DNA of 64,000 nt, from contig NZ_QTJU01000012.1 of the NCBI RefSeq assembly GCF_003412455.1, positions 1 through 64,000 on the forward strand, read 5' to 3'. The translations under genes and the position numbers were made by a program. The notes beneath the pieces were generated by a model that was given only the letters and a program-made list of their open reading frames with translations, was not told the DNA's origin and ran no database searches. Each line of letters starts with the position of its first letter. Position 1 is the stretch's first letter. The DNA is from Deminuibacter soli (GTDB lineage Bacteria > Bacteroidota > Bacteroidia > Chitinophagales > Chitinophagaceae). This document shows positions 15,824 to 25,068 of the stretch, piece after piece.

Positions 15824-16890
15824 TATCCGCGGGCAAGGCTGCGTGCAAAACGCTGCACAGCTGCTTCGGGCATAATGGGTGTATTGTTTACGAGGTAGCC
15901 CGTTAGCTGCGCCGCAAAATAGGGTGCCAGCGAACAGCCTTTTGTGCCCATGCCATTGAGTATGCCTATCTGCGGGTATTGCGGGTGAAAACCCACAAAC
16001 GGCCTGCGTTCAATACAGGCCGGGCGAATGGAAGCGAGGTGATCAACCACGGTGAACGGCTGCCGTATCACGGTTTGCAATGCTGCGGTAGCGGCTTTTT
16101 TGAAGGCATCTGTTGGCAGCGCATCTTCAAAATCATTTTCATAACTGCTGCCTGCCCACCACAATCCATCGTACCAGGGCACCAATGTGGTTGGCCCGAA
16201 TTTGTAAATATTGCTTTGCGGCAAACCCGGCACATCAATAATCAGTGCCTGCCCTTTATTGGCTACAAACGGCAGCTTGCCCCACCACGGGTTGCCGAAT
16301 GTATTGAGGCCATCGCAGAAAATAATTTTCTCAGCATGTATATCATCGTATGCCACGCTGCCTTCATGTAATGCTAAACGACCCGCATCAAAAGCTGTTT
16401 CTCTCAGCACTCCTTTACCCGATAGCACACTGCGCCAGCCTTTCAGCAATGGGTGCAGCTGTATGAGGAGCGAGGGATTAATTGCCACCACGCCATGCCT
16501 GAAATAAAAAAGCGGGTCGTACTGCTGTTGTATTGTTTCGGCAACCGGTTGAATATAACTGCCGGGCAGCTGCATTTTTTTTGCATAGGCTTCCTGCATT
16601 TGCTGTGAAGGCGGAAACGCCATTACCGGGCAGTTTTGAATAACATCGGCACCAATGGTTTCGCCGATGGCTGTATAGCTGTTCATACAAAAAGGCAGCA
16701 GCTCTTCTGCCAGCCAGGTAGTGACAATCTGCCTGCCGGTAACCGGGTTAATTACGCCGCTTGCCACTTTGGTGGAAGAAAAAGGTTGTGCGGTATCTAT
16801 CACGCAAATGCTTTGCCCTGCCTGCATTAACTGCCAGCTGAGAAATGTGCCGCAAATGCCCTGCCCAACTATGATGTACTGAACCTGCAT
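15823..16890 (-). CDS. FAD-dependent oxidoreductase of the DAO family
   Basis: A 355-residue flavoprotein of the D-amino-acid-oxidase fold. The N-terminal dinucleotide-binding motif is slightly altered, with IIVGQGICGTFLSWQL in place of GxGxxG, followed by SSTKVASGVINPVTGR. Later blocks are DHLASIRPACIERRPFVGFH and GMGTKGCSLAPYFA, typical of the FAD-binding C-terminus seen in ThiO/MnmC-like oxidases. It probably oxidises an amine or amino acid, but the substrate is unclear. No signal peptide. A terminator at 16916-16937 separates it from the upstream alpha-2-macroglobulin gene, so its promoter must lie within about 25 bases of the start or transcription reads through. Confidence 0.87.
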   Translation of the reverse strand: MQVQYIIVGQGICGTFLSWQLMQAGQSICVIDTAQPFSSTKVASGVINPVTGRQIVTTWLAEELLPFCMNSYTAIGETIGADVIQNCPVMAFPPSQQMQEAYAKKMQLPGSYIQPVAETIQQQYDPLFYFRHGVVAINPSLLIQLHPLLKGWRSVLSGKGVLRETAFDAGRLALHEGSVAYDDIHAEKIIFCDGLNTFGNPWWGKLPFVANKGQALIIDVPGLPQSNIYKFGPTTLVPWYDGLWWAGSSYENDFEDALPTDAFKKAATAALQTVIRQPFTVVDHLASIRPACIERRPFVGFHPQYPQIGILNGMGTKGCSLAPYFAAQLTGYLVNNTPIMPEAAVQRFARSLARG

Positions 16891-16915
16891 GCTGCAAAGA
16901 AAGCAATAAAAAGAA

Positions 16916-16943
16916 GCCGGCCCAATTTTGGGCCGGCCTCTTT
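16916..16943 (-). terminator. Strong intrinsic terminator of the alpha-2-macroglobulin gene
   Basis: Ten-base arms GCCGGCCCAA/TTGGGCCGGC (16916-16925 and 16928-16937) with a two-base centre. On the minus strand a T-rich tract (TTCTTTTTATT) follows. It begins about 30 bases past the stop at 16969. Confidence 0.9.
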
Positions 16944-16968
16944 TATAGTAGAACCGTTGAATAATGAT

Positions 16969-19900
16969 TTACTGCACGCTGATTTTAATACCGTCACTGT
17001 GCGCATTAAATTCCGGGGCGTACATGCATTGTATGGTGGCCATGCCTGCGGTAAAACTACCGGTATGGGTAATAAATGCGGGATATTCAAATACGTGGGT
17101 GCCTTTGTTCAGCTGGCTGAAAAAGAAATCGGTGCTGGCATCGTGCGTGGTTTCATAATACCCGAGCCCGTCCTGCCATTTGTATTCGCTTAATACGTTT
17201 ACAGGTTCCATGGTGGCGCTGCGTGTATCTTTCAGGTGCACATAATCCAGGTCGCGGTCGCTGCGTATTTCAAGGCGTATCACGACTTTGTCGCCGGTTT
17301 TTAATTCATCACCTTCGTTTACGGGTGTTAACACAGGGCCGGTGGCTGTTGTTTTTTGCACAAACAGGCGGCGGTTAACAGACAGCGGCCCGCCGGCTCC
17401 GGTTACTTTGTTATAGTCTTCGAAATACTGCCAGTACACTGCACCCCAGGATGGTTTGCCTGCATTGCCTTTTACCTGAACGGTAATATTACCCATGTTG
17501 CTGTTTACTTTCTGGGCAGGGATGTTTTGTTTCAGGTATTGCTCACCGTTATCGTTACTGAAATGTGTATCGCCCAGCGTAATGTTTACCAAGGGTACTG
17601 CATCTAATTTGGGCTGATCGTTTAGTAACACATAACAGGCATCTGCTGTTGCAATAGTGGTTTTCCAGTTGTTGGCCTGTTTGTTTAGCAATAACCAGGT
17701 TTGCATATCGCTGATGGCTGATGCCAGTTTGCCTGAAGGTTTGCGTTTGTTCATTTCTTCGGCCAGTAACAGCATCAGGCTCTGGTGTTCAATGGGCGAT
17801 GCGTACCAGAAGCTGGTTTGCCGATCTTTCCAGTACATGCCCCTGGTGCTGTCTGCCACGGCATTTTCCAGCACAGAAGGCAGAATGCTTTTCTCTGTGA
17901 GCACCTGGTCGTTGTTGAGCAGGCAGGTTAACCCGATCAGCGCTTTGTTATAATTGCTTTCGCCTGCCCATTGTTTTTTTGCCTGGGTATAGTAGTAATT
18001 GAAAGCTGTTTTATTGGCCAGCAGTATGTTGGTGAAGCTGCTGCGCATGAACAGGTATTGCAGTTGCGGGGAGCCTGCACCTGGCTGTTTGCTGTATTTC
18101 AGGCTGGCTTTGTAGTCACGCAATACAGCTGCATCAAGGTTCAGCAATGCCTGGGCGGCAATATTGTTCAAGCTGGCTTCAATGGCTGGCGTAAGTACAT
18201 GCAGGTTTTTAAGCCTGCTGATGCCGTTCAGAATGTAAATGGTAATGTAGCGGTCATCGGGCCCGTTTTTAAACCAGGGGAAATAACCGGTTGATAATTG
18301 CAGGTCTTTTAGTTTGTTCAACGCGCTGGTAGTGTTGTCCTGCATTTTAACAAGGTCGAACAACTGTGCCAGGTTTTTACGCTGCGTGGCTTCGTTCTCT
18401 GCATCTGCCACCCAGGGTGTTTCCTGCAATACCAGTTGTTTGAGTTCGGTATTGTTTTGCAGGTTGCTGCGCAGGGCAGTAGAATCTTTCTGCCATTGCT
18501 CAAACAGGGTTTTGATCACCGGGTGTTGCTGTACTATTTGTGTGGCCAGCAGGTTGGCATATAAACGGTTAAAGGTTTGTTCAGCGCACTCGTGCGGGAA
18601 CTCCATTAAATAAGGCAGGGCCTGTATGGCGTACCACAATGGGTTACTGCTGAATTCAACTGTAATACCTTGCTGGGTGAGGGTTTCACTTTCGTTGTGC
18701 AGCAGCTTGCTGAAGCTGATGTTTTTGCTGCCGTCGCCCATTACCAGTATGGGCATGCTTTCTGTAACCAGGGAGCGGTTGCTTAGTACAGCCAGAGCAT
18801 GTTCCTCGCCATCGCTGTATTTGCCTGCAGTTGCAGTAATGCGAACGGTTACCGGCTGGTTGTAATTAAACGGTATGGATACCGGGAATTTCACGCTGGC
18901 CGTGCCATTGGCTGCCACAGTGAAATACTGCATCGGGAATACATTCTGGAACAAGCCATCAACAGGCTGGTTGGTAACAGGATCAATCAACTGTATACCT
19001 GCCTGGCCGCTCAGTTCCTGATCACTCAGGTTGCTGATGCGTGCACTGAATTCCAGCTGGTCACCATTGCGTACAAAGCGGGGCAGGTTAGGCTGCACCA
19101 TCAGCGTTTTTTGTGAAGTGACCAGTTTTTCCGTATAAGCAAATGCGAGGTCTTTGGTATGTGCCAGGCTCATCCATTTCCATTGCGTAACGGCATCGGG
19201 CATGGTGAAACTGATATTGTAATTGCCTGCGCTGTCTGCCAGCAGTTGCGGGAAGAAGAAGGCGGTTTCGTTGAAATTGGTGCGGAGTGATTGGGCGGCC
19301 GGCGCTGCTGTTGCCTGCGCTTCTTCTCTTTCCTGCTGCGGTGCCGGGGGCGCGGCTGCAGCGGGCTTTTCTATTGAAGTGCTATAGCTAAGGGTTGCAA
19401 CATTACCGAACACGGCATCATCACTGACAATGCCTGGCGCTACCTTTTTCATTACTACATGTGCTCCTCTCAGGCGGATAGGTGGACGTTCAGATTGCAG
19501 TTCAATCGGCAATAATTTGTCATACTGATCTCCAGATAAATCTTCGTTAATCGCAATGCCGCCTTTACGAATACCTTCCTGTGCATCGAAATCAGCAGAG
19601 TTATTCCATTCTGCATAAAACGTGCGTGAATTACGTAAGCCGGGTATTGCCCAGTCATGTTTAATGAACTGGTCCAAAGAAGCATCATACATGCCGGTAA
19701 GCAGTTCTGCGGCGTTTGTTTTGCCGCCCTGGCGGCTGGTATGAATGGTCCATTGTTCTGCGCTGCCAGGCATTGTTTTATCACGGAAGCTGCTGTATGT
19801 TACGTCGATGGCCCTGTCTTCATCCTGTAACTGATAACTGCTGCCGCCTGTGTAAAAACGATTGTGTTTTACGAACGTGTAAAAAATACCAGTTGAAGCA

Positions 19901-22900
19901 GTAACCGGCGCTTCAATGGTGGTAATTGCTTCAGAGACTTTTTTAAATTGGTAGATGGCGCTGTCGCGTTCGTCAATACTATAACTGATCAGGTGAACAT
20001 CTTTAGCTGCAGAACCTACCGTAAGTTTGGCTGTTTTGCCGGGTGTAATATGCTGGTCGCCGTTATACTGCCAGTTATAGGCCATCACAGGCAGGGATTG
20101 ATTGTTATACAGCTGAATGTATTGTTTATCGGTAACAGTATCACCTTGTACTATGGCAGATACTGCCGCAACATATATACCTGGCAGTAATTTGCGGGAT
20201 ATGCTCAGGGTGTTTGCACCGGTGGCGAGTGTTTCACTGATCACCAGCTGCTGCTGCGGCCAGTTACGAAAATCATTTTCATTTTTGTAAGCATCGTAGG
20301 GGAACAATTTAACGTAGGCAATGCTGTCCATTACAAACTGATCGGGCTGCTCCCAGTAACGCGTACGTGTAAGTCGTTCAGGATGCTGCAGTGGAGAAAT
20401 AGTTATGTGCACTGTGGCTGTAACCGGTATACCGGCAAGATTGGTGGTGGCTATTTTTACCGTTTTGAAGCTGTCAATGGTGCTGGTTTCAGGTAGTCTC
20501 CATTGCAGTAAAACTGGTTTATAAGATACGCTGAGCCTGGTGGTGTTGGTTCTGGTTTCACCACTGTTATCAGTTGCAGTAGCGGCTATGTCGAAATCAA
20601 AAACAGGATTGTTTTGCGGAAGTGCATTGCTGGCCGGTGCTGCAATAAAGCGAAGGGTAAACCTGCCGGCTTCATCTGTGTTTACCGTTTCAAAACTCAC
20701 CTGTTCCGCTTGTGCAGACGGCCATATGCGATTGTAAAAAAGCCAGGTATACGGATAATGCACCATGCGGTTTACCGTAAGCTGTACAGCGGTATTGCGC
20801 AACGCAACACCTGCATAGCTTTTCAGCTGGCCGGTTACCACAACCGAATCATTTAAACGGTAGGAGTTGCGTAGTGTGTCGAAATCAATATAAAAAGTAG
20901 GCCGTTTGTACTCTTCCACACGAAATGACATGTACCCGTTGCCCTTTTTAACACCGAGTGAGTAGTTGCCGTTCAGGTTGCCTGTTTGTGGCAGCGTAAA
21001 TTTACCTGCAATAGAACCGTATTCATTTGTTTCCAGTTTTACTGAATCAATGATGCGGCTATTTACATCACGCAATTGCACGCATACACTGTCGTGTAGT
21101 TGAAGGGTAGTTTCATTGCGTTTATTGAACCATTTATCATGTAAGGCAATACCCTTGAAATAAACTGTCTGCCCGGGGCGATAGATACTTCTGTCGGTAA
21201 AAAAAGACAGGTTGGTAGCGGATGATTCGTTTGTTTGAGAGCGGTTGGTGTAAGGTATGTATTCTGAGCCGGAAGGATAAAGCGTATCGTTACCATTTAC
21301 CAGCCGTACAATAAAATCATTGCCTTCTTTCAGCACTTTGCCCGGGTTGAAATAGCCGTTGGCATCTGTTGCAAGCTCCCCGATTTTATTGTACACCTTT
21401 TTCCCTTCATTGTTCCACTTTATTTTCTGTAGTTGAACAATTACGTTTTTTACGGGGGCGCCTGTTTCCCTGTTCAGTACAAAATAATCCTGCCTGTGTT
21501 TGGTATAAGCCAATCCAGACACTACCAAATATTGGGCAGCCATTGCATCAGTAACATTAAATGCTGCGCCGGAGCTCACGATAAGCAGGTATTTGCCGGG
21601 TGTCAGTGCATCTATTTTTATTTCAGTGCTGTGCTGCTGGTAGTCACCTGTAACGGGAAGAGGTTGTGTGGATGTTAATACAGCTTTTGCAGCGGCTGCT
21701 TTTTTCCAGATCTCATCGCTGTTGTAAAGGTTTTCACCGTTTGTTGCTTCAAAGCCTACGCTTATAACTTTACTATACAGTACCGGTGCATTTTTGTATG
21801 ACACCAGCACGCGGAACGGAATGCCGGGTGAATTGGCCTGCTCTACCTGTATGTTCACCTGTTTGTCTTCAATGTATTGCTGCAGTTTGCGCATCAGGCG
21901 GTAACCCTGGTTAAGACTGTCTGCCGGGTTGCCATGCTGCTGTATAATAGCAAGCGCTTTCAATTTGCTGTAACGATTCGCTGTGTCTGTAAGCGGCGTA
22001 TAAGACGCATCACTCAGCAGTAGTGCCTGCAGGTACCAGGCATTGCTGGCCGCAGGGTTGCTGCCGTAAATATTGGTTATATGCTGCAGGGCATGTGCAT
22101 AAAGACTGTCTTTATCTGCCAGGTTTGTTTCCTGTCTTGCCCAGCGGATGCGGTTAATGTCTGCATCAATAAAAGCGGCAGGGTTGCTGTCTGCTGAATG
22201 CTGCTGCAATAGCTGGCGGTACAGGCGCAGTATGCGTGTGTTGTTCGAGCTGTCACCCGGCGCAGGCTGCCAGGCCAGCAATTCGTTGAAAGGTGCCAGT
22301 GCAATTTTGCCGGGCGTAGATGTAGGTAATACAGCAAGCTGCCGGCCCGTAGTGTTCAGGAAGTCGATGGCTGTATTCGCAATAAAATCGTACAAACTGG
22401 GCCGCCATTTGCCTGAATTTATATCTTCTTCCATTGCCGGTGCATATTTTGTAACGGATGTTTGCAGCAGTGTCACCGCAGGTGCAAGTGCTGCATCATA
22501 CAAACCGGTAATGGCTGTATAAAAATCCTGGTTGTTCCAGGTGGCGATATCGGGTTTAGTTATACCCGTGGTTTTGCTTCTGCCCCTGATTTCCCATTGG
22601 TAAGCATTGTAGTATGCCGTATATAGTTTTGCCAGCACTACCTGCAGCATGCTTTTGTGTGCAGTAGAAAAAGGCGACTGCAATTGTTTTTTTATTTTGA
22701 TCACCAGCGAGTCCACATGCTGGTCACTGGTCAGGCTTTGCAGGTTAATGGTATATATCAACGCCTTTACAGCCTGCCCTTCGTTGTGTTGCTGCACGGC
22801 CATGTTGTAAATGTGCTTTACTTTCTCCAGCGCAGATTTGGGCAGTGATTGCTTATCAACCAGGGAGTCGGCCTCCCGCCAGCGGGCAGTGAAAGCGGTA

Positions 22901-22971
22901 TCTGCTTTTTGTGCATGCAGGGCAGCAGAAGACAATAAGCCAAATAAAATCAATAACAGTCTGTTTTTCAT
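16969..22971 (-). CDS. Alpha-2-macroglobulin family protein
   Basis: A 2000-residue exported protein of the bacterial alpha-2-macroglobulin family, thought to trap attacking proteases in the periplasm. It starts with a signal peptide (MKNRLLLILFGLLSSAALHA) with no lipobox cysteine; many bacterial relatives are lipoproteins. Macroglobulin-like domains include SFFTDRSIYRPGQTVYFKGI (MG2 type) near residue 600. A bait-region-like low-complexity stretch follows (AAAAPPAPQQEREEAQATAA). The thioester motif CAEQ is intact, with Cys1462 and Gln1465, in a helical thioester domain. No penicillin-binding protein 1C gene, the common partner, lies nearby. It is a single-gene unit ending in a strong terminator. 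Confidence 0.95.
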   Translation of the reverse strand: MKNRLLLILFGLLSSAALHAQKADTAFTARWREADSLVDKQSLPKSALEKVKHIYNMAVQQHNEGQAVKALIYTINLQSLTSDQHVDSLVIKIKKQLQSPFSTAHKSMLQVVLAKLYTAYYNAYQWEIRGRSKTTGITKPDIATWNNQDFYTAITGLYDAALAPAVTLLQTSVTKYAPAMEEDINSGKWRPSLYDFIANTAIDFLNTTGRQLAVLPTSTPGKIALAPFNELLAWQPAPGDSSNNTRILRLYRQLLQQHSADSNPAAFIDADINRIRWARQETNLADKDSLYAHALQHITNIYGSNPAASNAWYLQALLLSDASYTPLTDTANRYSKLKALAIIQQHGNPADSLNQGYRLMRKLQQYIEDKQVNIQVEQANSPGIPFRVLVSYKNAPVLYSKVISVGFEATNGENLYNSDEIWKKAAAAKAVLTSTQPLPVTGDYQQHSTEIKIDALTPGKYLLIVSSGAAFNVTDAMAAQYLVVSGLAYTKHRQDYFVLNRETGAPVKNVIVQLQKIKWNNEGKKVYNKIGELATDANGYFNPGKVLKEGNDFIVRLVNGNDTLYPSGSEYIPYTNRSQTNESSATNLSFFTDRSIYRPGQTVYFKGIALHDKWFNKRNETTLQLHDSVCVQLRDVNSRIIDSVKLETNEYGSIAGKFTLPQTGNLNGNYSLGVKKGNGYMSFRVEEYKRPTFYIDFDTLRNSYRLNDSVVVTGQLKSYAGVALRNTAVQLTVNRMVHYPYTWLFYNRIWPSAQAEQVSFETVNTDEAGRFTLRFIAAPASNALPQNNPVFDFDIAATATDNSGETRTNTTRLSVSYKPVLLQWRLPETSTIDSFKTVKIATTNLAGIPVTATVHITISPLQHPERLTRTRYWEQPDQFVMDSIAYVKLFPYDAYKNENDFRNWPQQQLVISETLATGANTLSISRKLLPGIYVAAVSAIVQGDTVTDKQYIQLYNNQSLPVMAYNWQYNGDQHITPGKTAKLTVGSAAKDVHLISYSIDERDSAIYQFKKVSEAITTIEAPVTASTGIFYTFVKHNRFYTGGSSYQLQDEDRAIDVTYSSFRDKTMPGSAEQWTIHTSRQGGKTNAAELLTGMYDASLDQFIKHDWAIPGLRNSRTFYAEWNNSADFDAQEGIRKGGIAINEDLSGDQYDKLLPIELQSERPPIRLRGAHVVMKKVAPGIVSDDAVFGNVATLSYSTSIEKPAAAAPPAPQQEREEAQATAAPAAQSLRTNFNETAFFFPQLLADSAGNYNISFTMPDAVTQWKWMSLAHTKDLAFAYTEKLVTSQKTLMVQPNLPRFVRNGDQLEFSARISNLSDQELSGQAGIQLIDPVTNQPVDGLFQNVFPMQYFTVAANGTASVKFPVSIPFNYNQPVTVRITATAGKYSDGEEHALAVLSNRSLVTESMPILVMGDGSKNISFSKLLHNESETLTQQGITVEFSSNPLWYAIQALPYLMEFPHECAEQTFNRLYANLLATQIVQQHPVIKTLFEQWQKDSTALRSNLQNNTELKQLVLQETPWVADAENEATQRKNLAQLFDLVKMQDNTTSALNKLKDLQLSTGYFPWFKNGPDDRYITIYILNGISRLKNLHVLTPAIEASLNNIAAQALLNLDAAVLRDYKASLKYSKQPGAGSPQLQYLFMRSSFTNILLANKTAFNYYYTQAKKQWAGESNYNKALIGLTCLLNNDQVLTEKSILPSVLENAVADSTRGMYWKDRQTSFWYASPIEHQSLMLLLAEEMNKRKPSGKLASAISDMQTWLLLNKQANNWKTTIATADACYVLLNDQPKLDAVPLVNITLGDTHFSNDNGEQYLKQNIPAQKVNSNMGNITVQVKGNAGKPSWGAVYWQYFEDYNKVTGAGGPLSVNRRLFVQKTTATGPVLTPVNEGDELKTGDKVVIRLEIRSDRDLDYVHLKDTRSATMEPVNVLSEYKWQDGLGYYETTHDASTDFFFSQLNKGTHVFEYPAFITHTGSFTAGMATIQCMYAPEFNAHSDGIKISVQ

Positions 22972-23182
22972 TTTGGGCTGTTTGTGTGAACAAAATACAG
23001 GTTTACCGGAATAACGATGCCGGAAAGAAGAAAAATGCATAAGGGTTTAATAGTTTGCCGGGCGGTAAGCGCTTGCACCGGGGTACGCAGCAGGTGTCGG
23101 GCTTATCCTAACGGTTGTTAAAAGTAGTTGATACAACCTGATACGTAAAGCAATGCCATTTAGTGAAGGGGAACGGCAAAAA

Positions 23183-23210
23183 AAATCCCGCAGCATGTGC
23201 GGGATTTTAT
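23183..23210 (-). terminator. Intrinsic terminator of sucD
   Basis: Nine-base arms AAATCCCGC/GCGGGATTT (23183-23191 and 23199-23207) with a seven-base loop. T-rich on the minus-strand 3' side. It lies about 20 bases beyond the sucD stop. Confidence 0.88.
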
Positions 23211-23225
23211 AGTAGAAGTGGATGC

Positions 23226-24098
23226 TTACTTTTTCAGTGCTGCGGCAATGGTTTTACCAATGTCTGCAGGGCTTGCTACCACGCTGATACCACACTCAGC
23301 CATAATTTTCATTTTGGCTTCTGCTGTATCTTCTGCACCACCAATGATGGCACCTGCGTGACCCATACGGCGGCCGGGAGGCGCTGTCTGGCCTGCGATA
23401 AAGCCTACCACAGGTTTTGTTTTATTGTCTTTGATCCAGCGTGCTGCGTCAGCTTCCATGCTGCCGCCGATTTCGCCGATCATGATGATACCGTCTGTTT
23501 CAGGATCGTTCATCAGCAATTTAACTGCTTCAACGGTAGGAGTGCCAATGATCGGGTCACCGCCAATACCGATTGCAGTGCTGATACCCAAACCGGCTTT
23601 CACCACCTGGTCAGCTGCTTCGTAAGTTAAGGTACCAGATTTGGATACGATACCAATACGGCCCTGTTTAAAGATAAAACCAGGCATGATACCCACTTTG
23701 GCTTCGCCTGCGGTAATTACACCAGGGCAGTTGGGGCCAATGAGGCGGGTGGTTTTACCCTGCAGGTAGTTCTTTACTTTTACCATATCCTGTACAGGAA
23801 TGCCTTCAGTAATACATACTACCAGCTCAATGTTTTCAGAAGCCGCTTCTATAATAGAATCAGCTGCGAATGCCGGTGGAACGAAAATGATGCTTACGTT
23901 GGCGCCTGTTGCTTTTACCGCATCGGCCACAGTATTGAATACAGGTTTGTCGAGGTGGGTAGAGCCGCCTTTACCGGGCGTAACACCGCCAACCACGTTG
24001 GTGCCATATTCAATCATTTGCGATGCGTGGAATGTACCTTCTGTGCCGGTAAATCCTTGTACTATAATCTTCGATTGCTTATTTACTAAAACTGCCAT
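23226..24098 (-). CDS. sucD: Succinate--CoA ligase, ADP-forming, alpha subunit
   Basis: A 290-residue alpha subunit of succinyl-CoA synthetase, which makes ATP or GTP in the TCA cycle with the beta subunit SucC. Seen: the CoA-binding Rossmann domain starting [20 protein letters not shown], the CoA phosphate loop [19 protein letters not shown], and the phosphorylated active-site His247 in [10 protein letters not shown]. The ATG at 24098 gives the standard N-terminus. sucC is not in the window, so the subunits are encoded apart. A -7 box at 24132-24139 and a terminator at 23183 mark it as its own transcript. Confidence 0.97.
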   Translation of the reverse strand: MAVLVNKQSKIIVQGFTGTEGTFHASQMIEYGTNVVGGVTPGKGGSTHLDKPVFNTVADAVKATGANVSIIFVPPAFAADSIIEAASENIELVVCITEGIPVQDMVKVKNYLQGKTTRLIGPNCPGVITAGEAKVGIMPGFIFKQGRIGIVSKSGTLTYEAADQVVKAGLGISTAIGIGGDPIIGTPTVEAVKLLMNDPETDGIIMIGEIGGSMEADAARWIKDNKTKPVVGFIAGQTAPPGRRMGHAGAIIGGAEDTAEAKMKIMAECGISVVASPADIGKTIAAALKK

Positions 24099-24131
24099 GG
24101 CAAACCTTTCAATTTTGCGTTTAAGGATGGG

Positions 24132-24139
24132 CAAAAATA
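24132..24139 (-). promoter_or_regulatory. -7 box of the sucD promoter
   Basis: TATTTTTG on the minus strand, an exact TAnnTTTG match 33 bases before the sucD ATG. It overlaps no gene and lies between sucD and the ABC ATPase stop. Confidence 0.55.
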
Positions 24140-24150
24140 GGTATTACCGG

Positions 24151-24948
24151 TCACAATCGTTCATCGTTTTTTTCAATCTCACCTTTTTCCTGCATCATTC
24201 GCATTTCCTTAGCATCCTGCAGGAAGTCTGAAGCGAAAATAAAGTCGTTCAGCAGCTTGTCTTTCGAATAAATGATGTCTTTATTAGAACCTTCCCACTG
24301 TTTTTTGCCCTGGTGCATGTACACGATATGGTCACCTATTTCCATCACGCTGTTCATGTCATGGGTAATTACCGTGGTGGTAATTTTATATTCCGTGGTA
24401 ATGTCTTTAATCAGCTTGTCAATCAGCAGGGAGGTTTGCGGGTCAAGACCAGAATTGGGCTCGTCGCAGAAAAGGTATTTCGGGTTCAGCACAATGGCGC
24501 GGGCAATGCCTACCCTTTTTTTCATACCGCCGCTTATCTCGGCAGGGAATTTTTTATGGGCTTCTTTCAGGGCCACCTTATCCAGCACTTCGTCGGCCTT
24601 TTTCTTACGGTCTTTATAACTGAGATTGGAGAACATGTCGAGCGGGAACATCACGTTCTGTTCAACGGTCATGGAATCAAACAGCGCCGAGCCCTGGAAA
24701 AGCATGCCTATCTGCTGGCGCAGCTGTTTGCGCTCGTCATCGCTCATGCTCAGCATATTCTGCTTGTCATAAATGATCTCTCCTTCGTCGGGTTTAAACA
24801 GGCCTACCATGCATTTGGTAAGCACGGTTTTGCCGCTTCCGCTGGCGCCGATGATGAGATTACATTTACCAGCTTCCATTACCGCACTGATATCCTGCAG
24901 TATGGTTTTTTCGCCAAAGCTCTTTTTGATGTTCTTTATCTCGATCAT
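24151..24948 (-). CDS. MlaF-like ABC transporter ATP-binding protein
   Basis: A 265-residue ABC ATPase of the group that energises lipid-transport (Mla/MCE) systems. Seen: Walker A GASGSGKT, Q-loop in IGMLFQGSALFDSMTV (the FQ..ALFDS..V block is typical of MlaF), signature ISGGMKKRVG, Walker B YLFCDEPNSGLDP and the switch His in VITHDMNS. The ATG at 24948 gives the standard start MIEIKNIKKSFG. MlaF usually sits beside its permease MlaE and the MCE protein MlaD. Neither is here: guaB with its terminator is upstream and sucD downstream. The partner permease is presumably encoded elsewhere. Confidence 0.9.
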   Translation of the reverse strand: MIEIKNIKKSFGEKTILQDISAVMEAGKCNLIIGASGSGKTVLTKCMVGLFKPDEGEIIYDKQNMLSMSDDERKQLRQQIGMLFQGSALFDSMTVEQNVMFPLDMFSNLSYKDRKKKADEVLDKVALKEAHKKFPAEISGGMKKRVGIARAIVLNPKYLFCDEPNSGLDPQTSLLIDKLIKDITTEYKITTTVITHDMNSVMEIGDHIVYMHQGKKQWEGSNKDIIYSKDKLLNDFIFASDFLQDAKEMRMMQEKGEIEKNDERL

Positions 24949-24975
24949 AATGGCCGCTAAGTTAATAGATTTAAA

Positions 24976-25003
24976 AACAAAACCCCGGCGTGTAACCGGG
25001 GCT
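24976..25003 (-). terminator. Intrinsic terminator of guaB
   Basis: The arms CCCCGG/CCGGGG (24983-24988 and 24996-25001) are followed on the minus strand by TTTTGTTTTT. It sits about 65 bases past the guaB stop and before the ABC ATPase gene. Confidence 0.85.
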
Positions 25004-25068
25004 GTTGTATAATGTATTGCAAAAGAAGCGCCGGAATACATAACCGGCTGGCAACAGGCAGCAAATAT

